A stretch of 61,468 nt of DNA from NCBI GenBank assembly GCA_014799685.1, contig JAAVHN010000029.1, forward strand, positions 1 to 61,468. The letters are read 5' to 3'. Below the pieces are notes generated by a model that was not told the DNA's origin, ran no database searches, and saw only the letters and a list, made by a program, of their open reading frames with translations. Source of the DNA: Subdoligranulum sp. (GTDB taxonomy: Bacteria > Bacillota > Clostridia > Oscillospirales > Ruminococcaceae). Every line of letters starts with the position of its first letter. The first letter of the stretch is position 1. Below are positions 1-7,035 of this stretch, one piece after another. The position numbers and the translations under genes are program-made.

Positions 1-176
1 ATTTTGGCATCCCCCTTGCGGGGACACAAAGTACAGCGTGCCCGCCGAAGGCGGGATGCCGGCCATCGTCTTGGCCGGCAAGCTGCGGGCGCCGCAGGCG
101 TTATCTGCAATTTTGGGGCCTTGACAGTCGAAAAATCTGCTCGCCAATCCGACACGTCGATTTAATCAGAGCTTCC
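1..176. mobile_element. Right-hand part of a MITE-like element (copy 1, cut by window edge)
   Basis: About 75 bases ending at 176 match the right end of the full element at 14442-14656. The last 35 bases (CGCC-ATCCGACA-GTCGATTTAATCAGAGCTTCC) differ at only about two positions. The terminal GCTTCC lies directly against TTAA (177-180), which contains the stop codon of kptA. The left end is not recognisable and may lie outside the window or have diverged. No transposase is encoded. Confidence 0.6.
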
Positions 177-740
177 TTAATCTTCCATGACAAAATACGC
201 AGGCGCCACATGCTCGCACAGCCACACGCCGTTTTCCGATCGATAGAAAACTGCTCCATCCTGCGCCATCGCCTGCGCATCGACCGTAATCACCACAGGC
301 GGCCCATGCCTGCGGCCTACCTCCATTGCGGTTTGAAAATCGCCGGAAAGATGGACGTATTGACGGCCCATCTTCCGGATGCCCTCCTGCCGGATCGCCG
401 CAAGGAATCTTGCCGCCGTGCCATGGTACAGATAATGGGGCGGGGCTGCCGCAGTCAGCTCCACATCGACCGGAACGGAATGCCCCTGGTTGGCACGGAT
501 CTTTGTATGATCCGCATTGAAGGAATAGCGCTGCTTGTTGTTTTCCTGAACGATACGCTCCAGTGTTTCCATGCTGATCTGCCGGCCGCTGCGGCGCACC
601 CCTGCCAACAATTCCTGCACGTCCGCCCAACCGTGCCCGTCCAGTGAAATTCCTGCCGCGGCAGGGTCATGTCTCAAAATTAGACTGAGGAATCTTCCCA
701 GCCTGATATCACTGCTGCTTTGGTTTTGTTTGTTTTCCAT
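177..740 (-). CDS. kptA: RNA 2'-phosphotransferase (Tpt1/KptA family)
   Basis: This 187-residue protein matches the KptA/Tpt1 family, which removes an internal 2'-phosphate from RNA using NAD+ and yields ADP-ribose-1'',2''-cyclic phosphate. Visible family motifs are LILRHDP (about 20-26), IRANQGHS (81-88), HGT (106-108) and a C-terminal VITVDAQ segment. They supply the Arg-His and NAD-binding residues expected of an active enzyme. I chose the ATG at 740 because AAAAGGGG lies six bases upstream; an in-frame ATG at 746 is too close to that site. The gene stands alone, downstream of tRNA-Arg on the same strand, and its stop codon lies within the TTAA flank of a MITE copy. The bacterial role is unclear, since bacteria lack the eukaryotic tRNA-splicing pathway. 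Confidence 0.93.
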   Translation of the reverse strand: MENKQNQSSSDIRLGRFLSLILRHDPAAAGISLDGHGWADVQELLAGVRRSGRQISMETLERIVQENNKQRYSFNADHTKIRANQGHSVPVDVELTAAAPPHYLYHGTAARFLAAIRQEGIRKMGRQYVHLSGDFQTAMEVGRRHGPPVVITVDAQAMAQDGAVFYRSENGVWLCEHVAPAYFVMED

Positions 741-810
741 CTTCATCCCCTTTTGGGTCTTATCCGGCACCGCAGTACAGGGAGCAGCCCAACGGCCTTT
801 TATCACTTAC

Positions 811-847
811 AAAAAAATCGCCGCAAGCGAAATAAAGCTTGCGGCGA
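811..847 (-). terminator. Rho-independent terminator of tRNA-Arg
   Basis: The arms TCGCCGCAAGC (818-828) and GCTTGCGGCGA (837-847) pair perfectly around an 8-base loop. On the minus strand a run of seven T follows, just after the tRNA. Confidence 0.88.
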
Positions 848-849
848 CG

Positions 850-926
850 TGGTGCGCTGAAAGGGACTCGAACCCCCGACCTTCTGGTTCGTAGCCAGAC
901 ACTCTATCCAGCTGAGCTATCAGCGC
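850..926 (-). tRNA. tRNA-Arg (anticodon ACG)
   Basis: The minus strand folds as a cloverleaf. The acceptor arms GCGCTGA and TCAGCGC pair, the anticodon stem TCTGG/CCAGA encloses loop CTACGAA, and a GGTTCGAGTCC T-arm is present. The anticodon is ACG (Arg, CGN codons, A34 expected to become inosine). The discriminator A and a 3' CCA are encoded. It has its own promoter and terminator, so it is a single-gene unit. Confidence 0.95.
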
Positions 927-955
927 ATAGCACCCTTTTTTCCGGTGCGAGAAAT

Positions 956-984
956 ATGATACCACACTTGCCGGCCGTTGTCAA
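956..984 (-). promoter_or_regulatory. Promoter of tRNA-Arg
   Basis: The minus strand reads TTGACA, a 17-base spacer, then TATCAT, placing the -10 about 30 bases before the mature tRNA 5' end. This is a near-consensus sigmaA-type promoter. Confidence 0.85.
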
Positions 985-1037
985 CCGCTGAAGCCGCAGA
1001 AAAACAAATTTTTTCCGTTTTTTCCGTGCTCAGCACT

Positions 1038-1075
1038 AAAAACCGCCGGCCCGTACGAAAAGCGCACGGGCCGGC
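1038..1075 (-). terminator. Terminator of the BI-1 family gene
   Basis: GCCGGCCCGTACG (1045-1057) and CGCACGGGCCGGC (1063-1075) pair with one mismatch around AAAAG. On the minus strand GGTTTTTA follows, 27 bases after the stop codon at 1102. Confidence 0.8.
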
Positions 1076-1101
1076 CAGATTCTTTCAGAAAACGCCCTTT
1101 G

Positions 1102-1842
1102 TTAATTGCTGCTGCGGCTGTTGCGGGCCAGCAGGCGCAGGATATACAGGAAGATGTTCAGGAAATCGAGGTACAGCTGCAGCGCGCCGAAAATGGACGA
1201 CTTTTTGGACATCTCATAATCATTCGCATACTGCGCGTGCCAGTACTTCAGCTTCTGCACGTCATAGGCTGTCAGTCCCATAAAGATCGCAAGGCCGACA
1301 AAGCAGATCACGCGGTCGAGCGCGGCGATTGGGAAGAACAGCGACAGCAGCCAGAACACCGCCAGCACCACCAGCCCGGCGATGAGGATCGGCGCGATGC
1401 GCGAAATGTCGCGCTTCGTCAGCCAGCCATAGGCGGCCAGTACGCCGAAATAGGCCGACGTCATCAGGAACACCAGCAGCAGCGTCTGCAGATCGAACAG
1501 GATCAAAATGGAGGAGAACGTCAAACCATTGATCACCGCATACAGGAAAAACAGACCGCGCGCAGCGCCGATGCTCAGCGTATCGAGCCTGGAGGACAGC
1601 ACCACCACAAGCAGCACCTCGGCCACGGCCAGCAGCAGCACCCCGGCCATGCCCATCGAATACAGCAGGTACAGCCCGCCGCTGACGGCAAACACAATGG
1701 CCGACACAAACGTGATCAGCAGCCCCACGAACATCCAGCCAAATGTTTTCGCCGCATACAGATGCAGCGGCTCGGCCTCCACGCCAAACGACATGGGATC
1801 GTTTTCGTACATCATCGGATCCATTCCGGACACTCCGTTCAT
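1102..1842 (-). CDS. BAX inhibitor-1/YccA family integral membrane protein
   Basis: The 246-residue protein has a short cytoplasmic N-terminus and about seven closely packed hydrophobic segments (roughly residues 33-55, 60-80, 88-108, 113-133, 140-160, 165-185 and near the C-terminus). It ends with the family-typical region around YDVQKLK and FGALQLYLDFLNIFLYILRL. BI-1 proteins are pH-sensitive ion-leak channels or stress modulators; the bacterial YccA/YetJ members are membrane-embedded. The start at 1842 is supported by AGAGAGGTG seven bases upstream. It has its own promoter overlapping the end of nnrD and a leader of about 220 bases, so it is probably transcribed separately from nnrD. Confidence 0.9.
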   Translation of the reverse strand: MNGVSGMDPMMYENDPMSFGVEAEPLHLYAAKTFGWMFVGLLITFVSAIVFAVSGGLYLLYSMGMAGVLLLAVAEVLLVVVLSSRLDTLSIGAARGLFFLYAVINGLTFSSILILFDLQTLLLVFLMTSAYFGVLAAYGWLTKRDISRIAPILIAGLVVLAVFWLLSLFFPIAALDRVICFVGLAIFMGLTAYDVQKLKYWHAQYANDYEMSKKSSIFGALQLYLDFLNIFLYILRLLARNSRSSN

Positions 1843-2068
1843 TAAGAAGCACCTCTCTTTTGATAAATTCGATATCGCCTGCCCGCGATTTTCGGGAACA
1901 CCGGCAGTCCGGCATCTGCATCCCGGTACCCGGCCCATGGCCGGCGCCCGACACCCGGCTTCCCATACTCGGCACCCGGCATCCAACACCTGATCCCCGG
2001 CAGCCGCCAGCCGACAGTCAGCAGACAGCGGCCAGCGACCGCAGATCCCACCGACAGGCATTACAGCC

Positions 2069-2097
2069 ATTGTAGCATATTCACCGGCCGTTTTCAA
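2069..2097 (-). promoter_or_regulatory. Promoter of the BI-1 family gene
   Basis: The minus strand reads TTGAAA (2097-2092), a 17-base spacer and TACAAT (2074-2069). It overlaps the last codons of nnrD and leaves a long leader of loosely repetitive CCCGGC-rich sequence before the start at 1842. Confidence 0.72.
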
Positions 2098-3115
2098 GAT
2101 ACACCGCGCACAGATCGGATAAAATATCCTCCGGCAGCATGCCCTGCATCGAAAGGCGCGCGGCGCAGCGGTCGGCGGCAAGGCCGTGCAGATAAACGCC
2201 GCACACCGCCGCCTGTACGGGCGTGAGCCCCTGCGCCGCCAGCCCGGCAATGATGCCCGCCAGCACATCGCCGCTTCCGCCGCGCGCAAGGCCGGCATTG
2301 CCCGTGCGGTTTTCGTACAGCTGCCCGGCGGGCGTGGCAACGAGCGTTCGGTGGCCCTTCAGCACCACCACCGCGCCCAGCCGCTTTGCCATGCCGCACG
2401 CGATCTGTGCCGGGGCCTGCAGAATGTGCGCGGTCGGCCGGTCCGCAAGGCGCGCCATCTCGCCGGGATGCGGCGTAATGATCAGCCTCCCCGCGGCTTC
2501 GCGCAGCGTATCGGGCTCCGCGGCAAGGCTGCACAGCCCGCCCGCGTCCAGCACCACCGTCCCGGCCGCGTGGTGCAAAAGCAGGCGCATCTCGCGTGCG
2601 GCCGTTTCGTCCGGCTCGTACCCGCAGCCGCCCAGGCACACCGTCGCCCTGCGCGCCGCGTCCGCCAGCGCGGCCGAGGCGACCACCGCGTCCTCCGGCA
2701 GGGGCAGGAACGTCGCCTCCAGGATGCGCGCGGCAACACTGGCGATCACCGCCTCGGGCGCGGCCAGCGTGACGATGCCCGCCCCGGCCCGCAGCGCGCC
2801 CAGCGCGGAGAGCGCCGCCGCACCCCGGTACGCGGGGCAGCCGCACACAGCCAGCACGCGGCCATAGGTTCCCTTGTGGCTCTCCGGCGCGCGCGGCGGC
2901 AGTGCGGCAAACACCATCTCGTTTGTGATCACCTGACCTGTGATCGCCCGGCCTGCGTTTGCCCGGCCTGTGATCGCCTGGCCTGCGTTTGCCCGGCCTG
3001 TGATCGCCTGGCCTGCGTTTGCCCGGCCTGCGTTTGCCCGGTCTGTGATCGCCCGGCCTGCGTTTGCCCGGCCTGTGATCGCCGCCGGCGTCCCTGCTTC
3101 GTCCTCTTTGTCCAT
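2081..3115 (-). CDS. nnrD: ADP-dependent NAD(P)H-hydrate dehydratase with pentapeptide-repeat N-terminus
   Basis: The protein repairs hydrated NAD(P)H (NAD(P)HX) with ADP as energy source. From about residue 64 it follows the YjeF C-terminal (ribokinase-like) domain: ALPPR, SHKGTYGRVL near its start, ITPHPGEMARL in the middle, VLKG and the nucleotide-binding NAGLARGGSGDVLAG near the end. The NnrE epimerase domain that is often fused to it is absent. Residues 13-65 are instead a chain of pentapeptides alternating ITGRA and NAGRA/NAGQA, encoded by an exact 15-base DNA repeat. The ATG at 3115 has a strong AAAGGGGGAGA site, so the repeat is translated. Most relatives would begin near VITNEMVFAALPP. 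The tail probably does not affect catalysis, which is inference. Confidence 0.9.
   Translation of the reverse strand: MDKEDEAGTPAAITGRANAGRAITDRANAGRANAGQAITGRANAGQAITGRANAGRAITGQVITNEMVFAALPPRAPESHKGTYGRVLAVCGCPAYRGAAALSALGALRAGAGIVTLAAPEAVIASVAARILEATFLPLPEDAVVASAALADAARRATVCLGGCGYEPDETAAREMRLLLHHAAGTVVLDAGGLCSLAAEPDTLREAAGRLIITPHPGEMARLADRPTAHILQAPAQIACGMAKRLGAVVVLKGHRTLVATPAGQLYENRTGNAGLARGGSGDVLAGIIAGLAAQGLTPVQAAVCGVYLHGLAADRCAARLSMQGMLPEDILSDLCAVYLENGR
2937..3086. repeat. 15-bp tandem repeat, 10 units, inside nnrD
   Basis: Ten contiguous 15-base units occur in two versions, CCTGTGATCGCCCGG and CCTGCGTTTGCCCGG, mostly alternating with a few single-base variants. The unit length is a multiple of three, so changes in copy number keep the reading frame. 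Read on the minus strand it encodes ITGRA/NAGRA pentapeptides. Confidence 0.95.
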
Positions 3116-3426
3116 GGCAGTCTCCCCCTTTCGGATGCACCCAATTCAGCGCGCCTGTCTTGGTTCGCCCTTTTACCCCGATCCGGTTTTGCATTTGCCG
3201 GGTCGACGCATCCCCCAAAAATCGCCCCTGCGCTCCCCAGAATCTTACGCCCCGCATCCGCAGACCATTTTCGGGAAACGAATTGGCGCTTTTTGTTTTT
3301 CTTATTGTATCACAAAAATCGCCTTACAAACAGTGCCGGGACGATTTTTCCGCCCCTTGTGCTGGAAAAATCGTCCCGGATATGCTATTCTGTAAACAAT
3401 AAATCAAAAAGCAAAGCGGTGTATCT
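3116..3426. other. Divergent intergenic region between nnrD and a membrane-protein gene
   Basis: No convincing gene lies in this 311-base stretch. It holds the nnrD ribosome site, a possible minus-strand -10 (TACAAT, 3309-3304) without a good -35, and the 16-base inverted repeat at 3336-3379. TATTCT near 3385-3390 could be the -10 of the plus-strand gene. Confidence 0.5.
3336..3379. repeat. Perfect 16-bp inverted repeat
   Basis: CCGGGACGATTTTTCC (3336-3351) and its exact complement (3364-3379) flank a 12-base loop. It lies about 50 bases before the start of the membrane protein at 3427. It lacks a T-run after either arm, so it is not a standard terminator. It may be an operator or a leader hairpin. 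Confidence 0.85.
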
Positions 3427-4149
3427 ATGAAAAAAGCATCTTCTTTCCTCACAATCCTGCAAAATACGGTTTGTGCCGTCCTGGTTCTTCTAATGCTGCT
3501 GGCCGTGCCCACCGGATGGCTGTACGACCTGTGGGCCGGCACGGGAACGGAGCAGGGCCAGCAGCCCAGTGGAGATGTCCGACAGCTGCAGCGGCAGGAG
3601 GAGATTGAATCCTTCTTTTTAAGCAGCACCCCCGCCACCGTAAGCGGCGATGCGCTGGTTTCCTGCCCGCTGGCCCGCCTGCGGGACGTATCACAAGAGG
3701 GCGTGCACACGCATCAAGGCAGCAGCGGAAAACACTCGGTGTATGTTTCGGAATACATGTACGCAGATTATCCGGTTCCGCCTTTCCAGCAATTTCTCCA
3801 GAGCCTTGTGGGCGGCTACTATAACCGCTATTACCTGGCACAGCTGCCGGACGGCTCCTGGCTGTGCGTCTATTTTGACGACTATCTGGCATGGACACAA
3901 GCAGAAAATTATCCCACCGGCTATCTCCGCTATACCACCACCGAGGAACGCCGGATGCTGGACCGGATGGCCAAAGACTATGCCGTCGACCCGGTTTACG
4001 TGCTGGATATGTACCGGCACGGAAAAGTGAGCTGGATGCTCGACGTTCTGCTCCGGCTTGCCGTATGCCTGGCCGCCGCCGGCATCGTGTGGGGCATCAA
4101 AGGGATTTGGACAAAATGCTTCAAGAGGGAGCGCGCCGAAACCATCTGA
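3427..4149 (+). CDS. Putative bitopic membrane protein, function unknown
   Basis: I do not recognise this 240-residue protein. A hydrophobic segment at about 9-32 (a signal anchor) is followed by an extracytoplasmic domain of about 165 residues rich in Tyr and acidic residues. Features there include SVYVSEYMYADYPVPPF, a YYNRYYLAQLPDGSWLCVYFDDYL-like stretch and a TTEERRMLDRMAKDY helix. A second hydrophobic segment lies at about 207-226, followed by a basic tail (KCFKRERAE). Both ends are probably cytoplasmic. The start ATG has only a weak upstream ribosome site (AAAGCGG). It lies just upstream of, and in the same direction as, the YwqG-like gene, but there is no functional clue linking them. 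Confidence 0.75.
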   Translation: MKKASSFLTILQNTVCAVLVLLMLLAVPTGWLYDLWAGTGTEQGQQPSGDVRQLQRQEEIESFFLSSTPATVSGDALVSCPLARLRDVSQEGVHTHQGSSGKHSVYVSEYMYADYPVPPFQQFLQSLVGGYYNRYYLAQLPDGSWLCVYFDDYLAWTQAENYPTGYLRYTTTEERRMLDRMAKDYAVDPVYVLDMYRHGKVSWMLDVLLRLAVCLAAAGIVWGIKGIWTKCFKRERAETI

Positions 4150-4231
4150 CAAACGGAAGGGTGCAGAACCGCCTGCGCGCCTGATCCCATATATTTTCTC
4201 TTTATACAAGTCATACAAGGAGTTGATCATC

Positions 4232-5254
4232 ATGGCCGGATCCCCCTATATCCCGCCCAAAGACTGGACCCCGGAGCAGGTCAGAGCAAAATTACAGGAT
4301 CTCATCGATCATGTGGAGCGTTTGAACGACCACTGGTGGGACGACGATTTGAAAGGCCTCATCAATGTCCACGGCATCTTCTCCCCGGAGCTGGCCCGGG
4401 CGGCTCTGAAGAAAGAAGTATATCGCCCCAGCGAGATCTATTACCACGCCCCGGAGGACGTGCGCGATGGCTTGATCGCCAGGCTCCTGGAGACGGAGGA
4501 TCCCCGCACTGCGGGAAATCTGATGTGTTGCCTGGCGATGCAGGGGGATGATACGGCTTTAAAGACGCTCTATGAGTTAGAGCAGCATCCCCGCCCCTGG
4601 CGGGAAAAGCTCTATGTAGACCCCTCCGTGTACGCCCAGTGCGGCGGCTGGACCTTTGACAAGGCCGGGAGGCGGCGGCAGCTGAACTTCGATACCTGCT
4701 ATCCCCTCGTCAAAGGGGAACAGGCCCAAAGCGGTGCCGCCCGTATTTTCCGCCCCCGGAAGGACCGGTGTCCGAAATGCGGCGGCAGGCTGTCGGACTT
4801 TCTGGTGCTGGACGGCCGGGACAAGCGCCTGCGCTTTCTGGGCATCGACGGCATCTTCACCGCCACCGCCTGCCTTGGCTGCATCCCCTGGGCCAGCCCG
4901 TCCTACTCCCGTTTCACCCTGGACGGAGGCAGCACCCCCATTTTCCCCTATGAGGACGGCTGCGTGGATGCCATGCCGGATGAAGGTGTCGAGCAAATGG
5001 GGGAGAACCCCTATGTGCTGTCCGGTCAGCCCGCTCCGCTCTTCTATGGAGCGGACTGGGACAAGACCAGTACCATTGGCGGTTTCCCCTTCTGGATCCA
5101 GGACTGGGAATACACCCCCTGTCCCGATTGCGGAAAGCCCATGAAGCTTGTGGCCAAGCTCTCGTGGGAGATGATGGACTTTATGGAGGGCAACTGCTAT
5201 GTGGAGGTGTGCCCGGAGTGCCAGGTGGCCTCCATGCACCACCAACAGACCTGA
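4232..5254 (+). CDS. YwqG-like (DUF1963-related) protein with zinc knuckles
   Basis: The 340-residue protein is soluble and rich in Trp, Pro and Cys. Its C-terminal half resembles DUF1963/YwqG proteins, with the phrase IGGFPFWIQDWEY followed by CPDCGKPMKLVAKL. Four short Cys motifs (CPKCGG about 181-186, CLGC about 219-222, CPDC about 301-304, CPEC about 326-329) could bind zinc pairwise. The N-terminal 130 residues are helical and may form a separate domain. The ATG at 4232 follows AAGGAG with a 9-base spacer; an upstream in-frame ATG has no such site. The function of the family is unknown. Confidence 0.75.
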   Translation: MAGSPYIPPKDWTPEQVRAKLQDLIDHVERLNDHWWDDDLKGLINVHGIFSPELARAALKKEVYRPSEIYYHAPEDVRDGLIARLLETEDPRTAGNLMCCLAMQGDDTALKTLYELEQHPRPWREKLYVDPSVYAQCGGWTFDKAGRRRQLNFDTCYPLVKGEQAQSGAARIFRPRKDRCPKCGGRLSDFLVLDGRDKRLRFLGIDGIFTATACLGCIPWASPSYSRFTLDGGSTPIFPYEDGCVDAMPDEGVEQMGENPYVLSGQPAPLFYGADWDKTSTIGGFPFWIQDWEYTPCPDCGKPMKLVAKLSWEMMDFMEGNCYVEVCPECQVASMHHQQT

Positions 5255-5560
5255 CAGCAGCCTCCCCATCCGGCTGCGTATTACCGATCCCAAAATATAT
5301 AGGGCCGGGATCGATCGGAATGGATATCCGTTTTGGGCCGGATGCATCACACCGGCGACACGGAGATCGATTTTTGAGGGGCAGACATCAGCCCGTCCCC
5401 CGAAAAAGCAGAATATTCCGTTAAAAACGGGCGGATGATCCCTGCCTTTACGGGATCATCCTCCGAAAATTGATTTCCCCGCACCAGCGATACAGTACCG
5501 AATGAAGATACCATGCGCAAGAGCGGCTTGGTATGAAAATTTGAAATCGCGCCGCCCGCC
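5255..5560. other. Convergent intergenic region
   Basis: I see no gene in this 306-base stretch between two converging genes. It contains only the hairpin at 5433-5461. Confidence 0.6.
5423..5461 (-). terminator. Probable terminator of the XRE membrane regulator
   Basis: GGATGATCCC (5433-5442) and GGGATCATCC (5452-5461) pair perfectly around 9 bases. On the minus strand GCCCGTTTTTAA follows, so the T-run is offset by about five bases. It lies 100 bases after the stop at 5561. Confidence 0.5.
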
Positions 5561-6559
5561 TCAGCGCTTACGTCCCATCAGCGCGCCGCACACGATGCGC
5601 ACGGGCATATACAGCACGCCCGCAACAGGCCAAACCGCCGAGCACACAGCCCATGTTTCCCTCGTATCCCCCGCGGCGAAGCCCAAAACGAGGAACAGCG
5701 CCGTCACCAGCATCCAGTACACAACGCTCATATTCCGCAGCCGCGCGTTCTCCTGCTTTTTCTCGCGGGTATAGTCGCCCTCTTCCAGCAGCTTTTCCAT
5801 GCTGGCCCAGGGGATGCCGCCCAAAATCAGCACCGCCACGCTCACGCTGAGCAGCGCCAGCATCAGGCAGAGCATCACGCACAGGAAAAACTCATCCTCG
5901 AAAAACACGATGCCCGCGAACAGCGGCACCACCGCCAGAATGCAACCGCACACGCCGAAGATGTTGTACCGCGTGTAGGTATCGCGATACTGCTTTTGCC
6001 GCTCGCGCACCATGCCGGTGACGCCGTACTCGGTTTCAAACAGCTCCGTCTCCAGAAATTCGTAGGCGCTCGTTTTGGCGCCGCACGAAATGAAAACGGC
6101 TACCGCAGGCGCGACAAGCAGCAGCAGGATCACCATGCCCAGCCCGCCCGCCATGTTTTCGCTGATGGGCAGCAGCTGCGTTTCCGAAACGGCGGCCAGC
6201 AGGATGAGGCAGACGGGCGAGAGGATGCACAGCGCAACTGCAAAGGCAATCCACTTGCCGGTCTCGCGCTTGACGCGCAAAAACGCGTCGGCCTCCTCCA
6301 GCGAGACGCGCCGCAGGGCAGGGCGCTCCCATTCCTCGGCCTCGGTGCATTCCACGGCCTCGATCTCGTCCCGCAGCAGATAATCGGTGGTGACGCCGAA
6401 CAGCTGCGACATCTGCAAAATTTTGGATAATTCCGGGATGGACTGCGCACCCTCCCACTTCGATACCGACTGCCGCGTCACATTCAGCTTTTCAGCCAGC
6501 TCCTCCTGCGACCATCCGTTTTTCTTGCGCAGCTCGATCAATTTGTCCGCAAAGATCAT
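5561..6559 (-). CDS. XRE-family regulator with C-terminal membrane domain
   Basis: Residues 1-62 form a lambda-repressor-type helix-turn-helix: LIELRKKNGWSQEELAEKLNV, then TRQSVSKWEGAQSIPELSKI. A charged linker (about 70-105) leads to a membrane domain with about six hydrophobic segments in the remaining 225 residues, including KWIAFAVALCILSP, LGMVILLLLVAPAVAVFI and the last two near FLVLGFAAGDT and VAGVLYMPVRIVCGA. Such HTH-plus-membrane proteins are common in Firmicutes and are thought to sense envelope signals. The start at 6559 is preceded by GAGGG with an 8-base spacer. The 5' region is unusually long and full of hairpins (6560-7035). Confidence 0.88.
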   Translation of the reverse strand: MIFADKLIELRKKNGWSQEELAEKLNVTRQSVSKWEGAQSIPELSKILQMSQLFGVTTDYLLRDEIEAVECTEAEEWERPALRRVSLEEADAFLRVKRETGKWIAFAVALCILSPVCLILLAAVSETQLLPISENMAGGLGMVILLLLVAPAVAVFISCGAKTSAYEFLETELFETEYGVTGMVRERQKQYRDTYTRYNIFGVCGCILAVVPLFAGIVFFEDEFFLCVMLCLMLALLSVSVAVLILGGIPWASMEKLLEEGDYTREKKQENARLRNMSVVYWMLVTALFLVLGFAAGDTRETWAVCSAVWPVAGVLYMPVRIVCGALMGRKR

Positions 6560-6726
6560 TTCTTTTCCCTCGCCTTTCTTGCGGGACGCCGCCGGATGGC
6601 TTCGCCGGCCCAAACAGCCTGTAAAGGGATTTTGGTTGCCCCTTGCCTGTTTGGGTGCCCCCGTGCCCGGTACCCGTCCCCAAATTTTCCGGTGGCCTCT
6701 CTGCTGCGGTCTGCTGCTGCGTGCTG

Positions 6727-6745
6727 CCCAAATCTTTGATTTGGG
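6727..6745. repeat. Palindromic repeat shared with 50336-50354
   Basis: CCAAATCTTTGATTTGGGT occurs exactly here (6728-6746) and at 50336-50354. Looser similarity continues on both sides (TGCG before it, AACAGCGCC after it). Both copies lie upstream of minus-strand genes. Confidence 0.75.
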
Positions 6746-6810
6746 TGTTTTCCCGATTTGTTGGAGAACAGCGCCGCATGCCGAATGCAAGCGGAGCGGC
6801 ATTCGGCAGA

Positions 6811-6830
6811 CCCCGCGGGAATATGCGGGG
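6811..6830. repeat. 20-bp sequence identical (inverted) to part of the MITE
   Basis: CCCCGCGGGAATATGCGGGG here is the exact reverse complement of 14488-14507 inside the MITE. The terminal repeats of the element are not found nearby, so this is a fragment or an independent palindrome. Confidence 0.6.
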
Positions 6831-7035
6831 CCTGCACGGAACCTTCCAGCTTCGGGCCTCCGGTCTGCATCCAGCATACCGTCAAACCCGGTTGCGCGCC
6901 ACCAATCACGGCCATGCAATTTGTCAACCGGCGGTTGCATGCCCTATGGATCTCCCGCGTGTAAAAGAAAATCACCCGGAAACGTCCCTTCCGAATGATC
7001 GATCGCGCATCCAAATACTCCCCCGGAGGCCTGCC

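Larger units (their letters stand above)
6560..7035. other. Structured divergent intergenic region (four hairpins)
   Basis: No gene is seen in these 476 bases between the XRE regulator and hemW. Palindromes are CCCAAACAG/CTGTTTGGG (6609-6655), CCCAAAT/ATTTGGG (6727-6745), GCCGAATGC/GCATTCGGC (6780-6807) and CCCCGC/GCGGGG (6811-6830). Two of these recur elsewhere in the window (see repeats). A structured RNA or a decayed repeat element is possible. Confidence 0.5.

Noticed and set aside
2937-3086. CRISPR array
   Set aside because: Units are contiguous 15-mers without spacers and lie inside a coding region.
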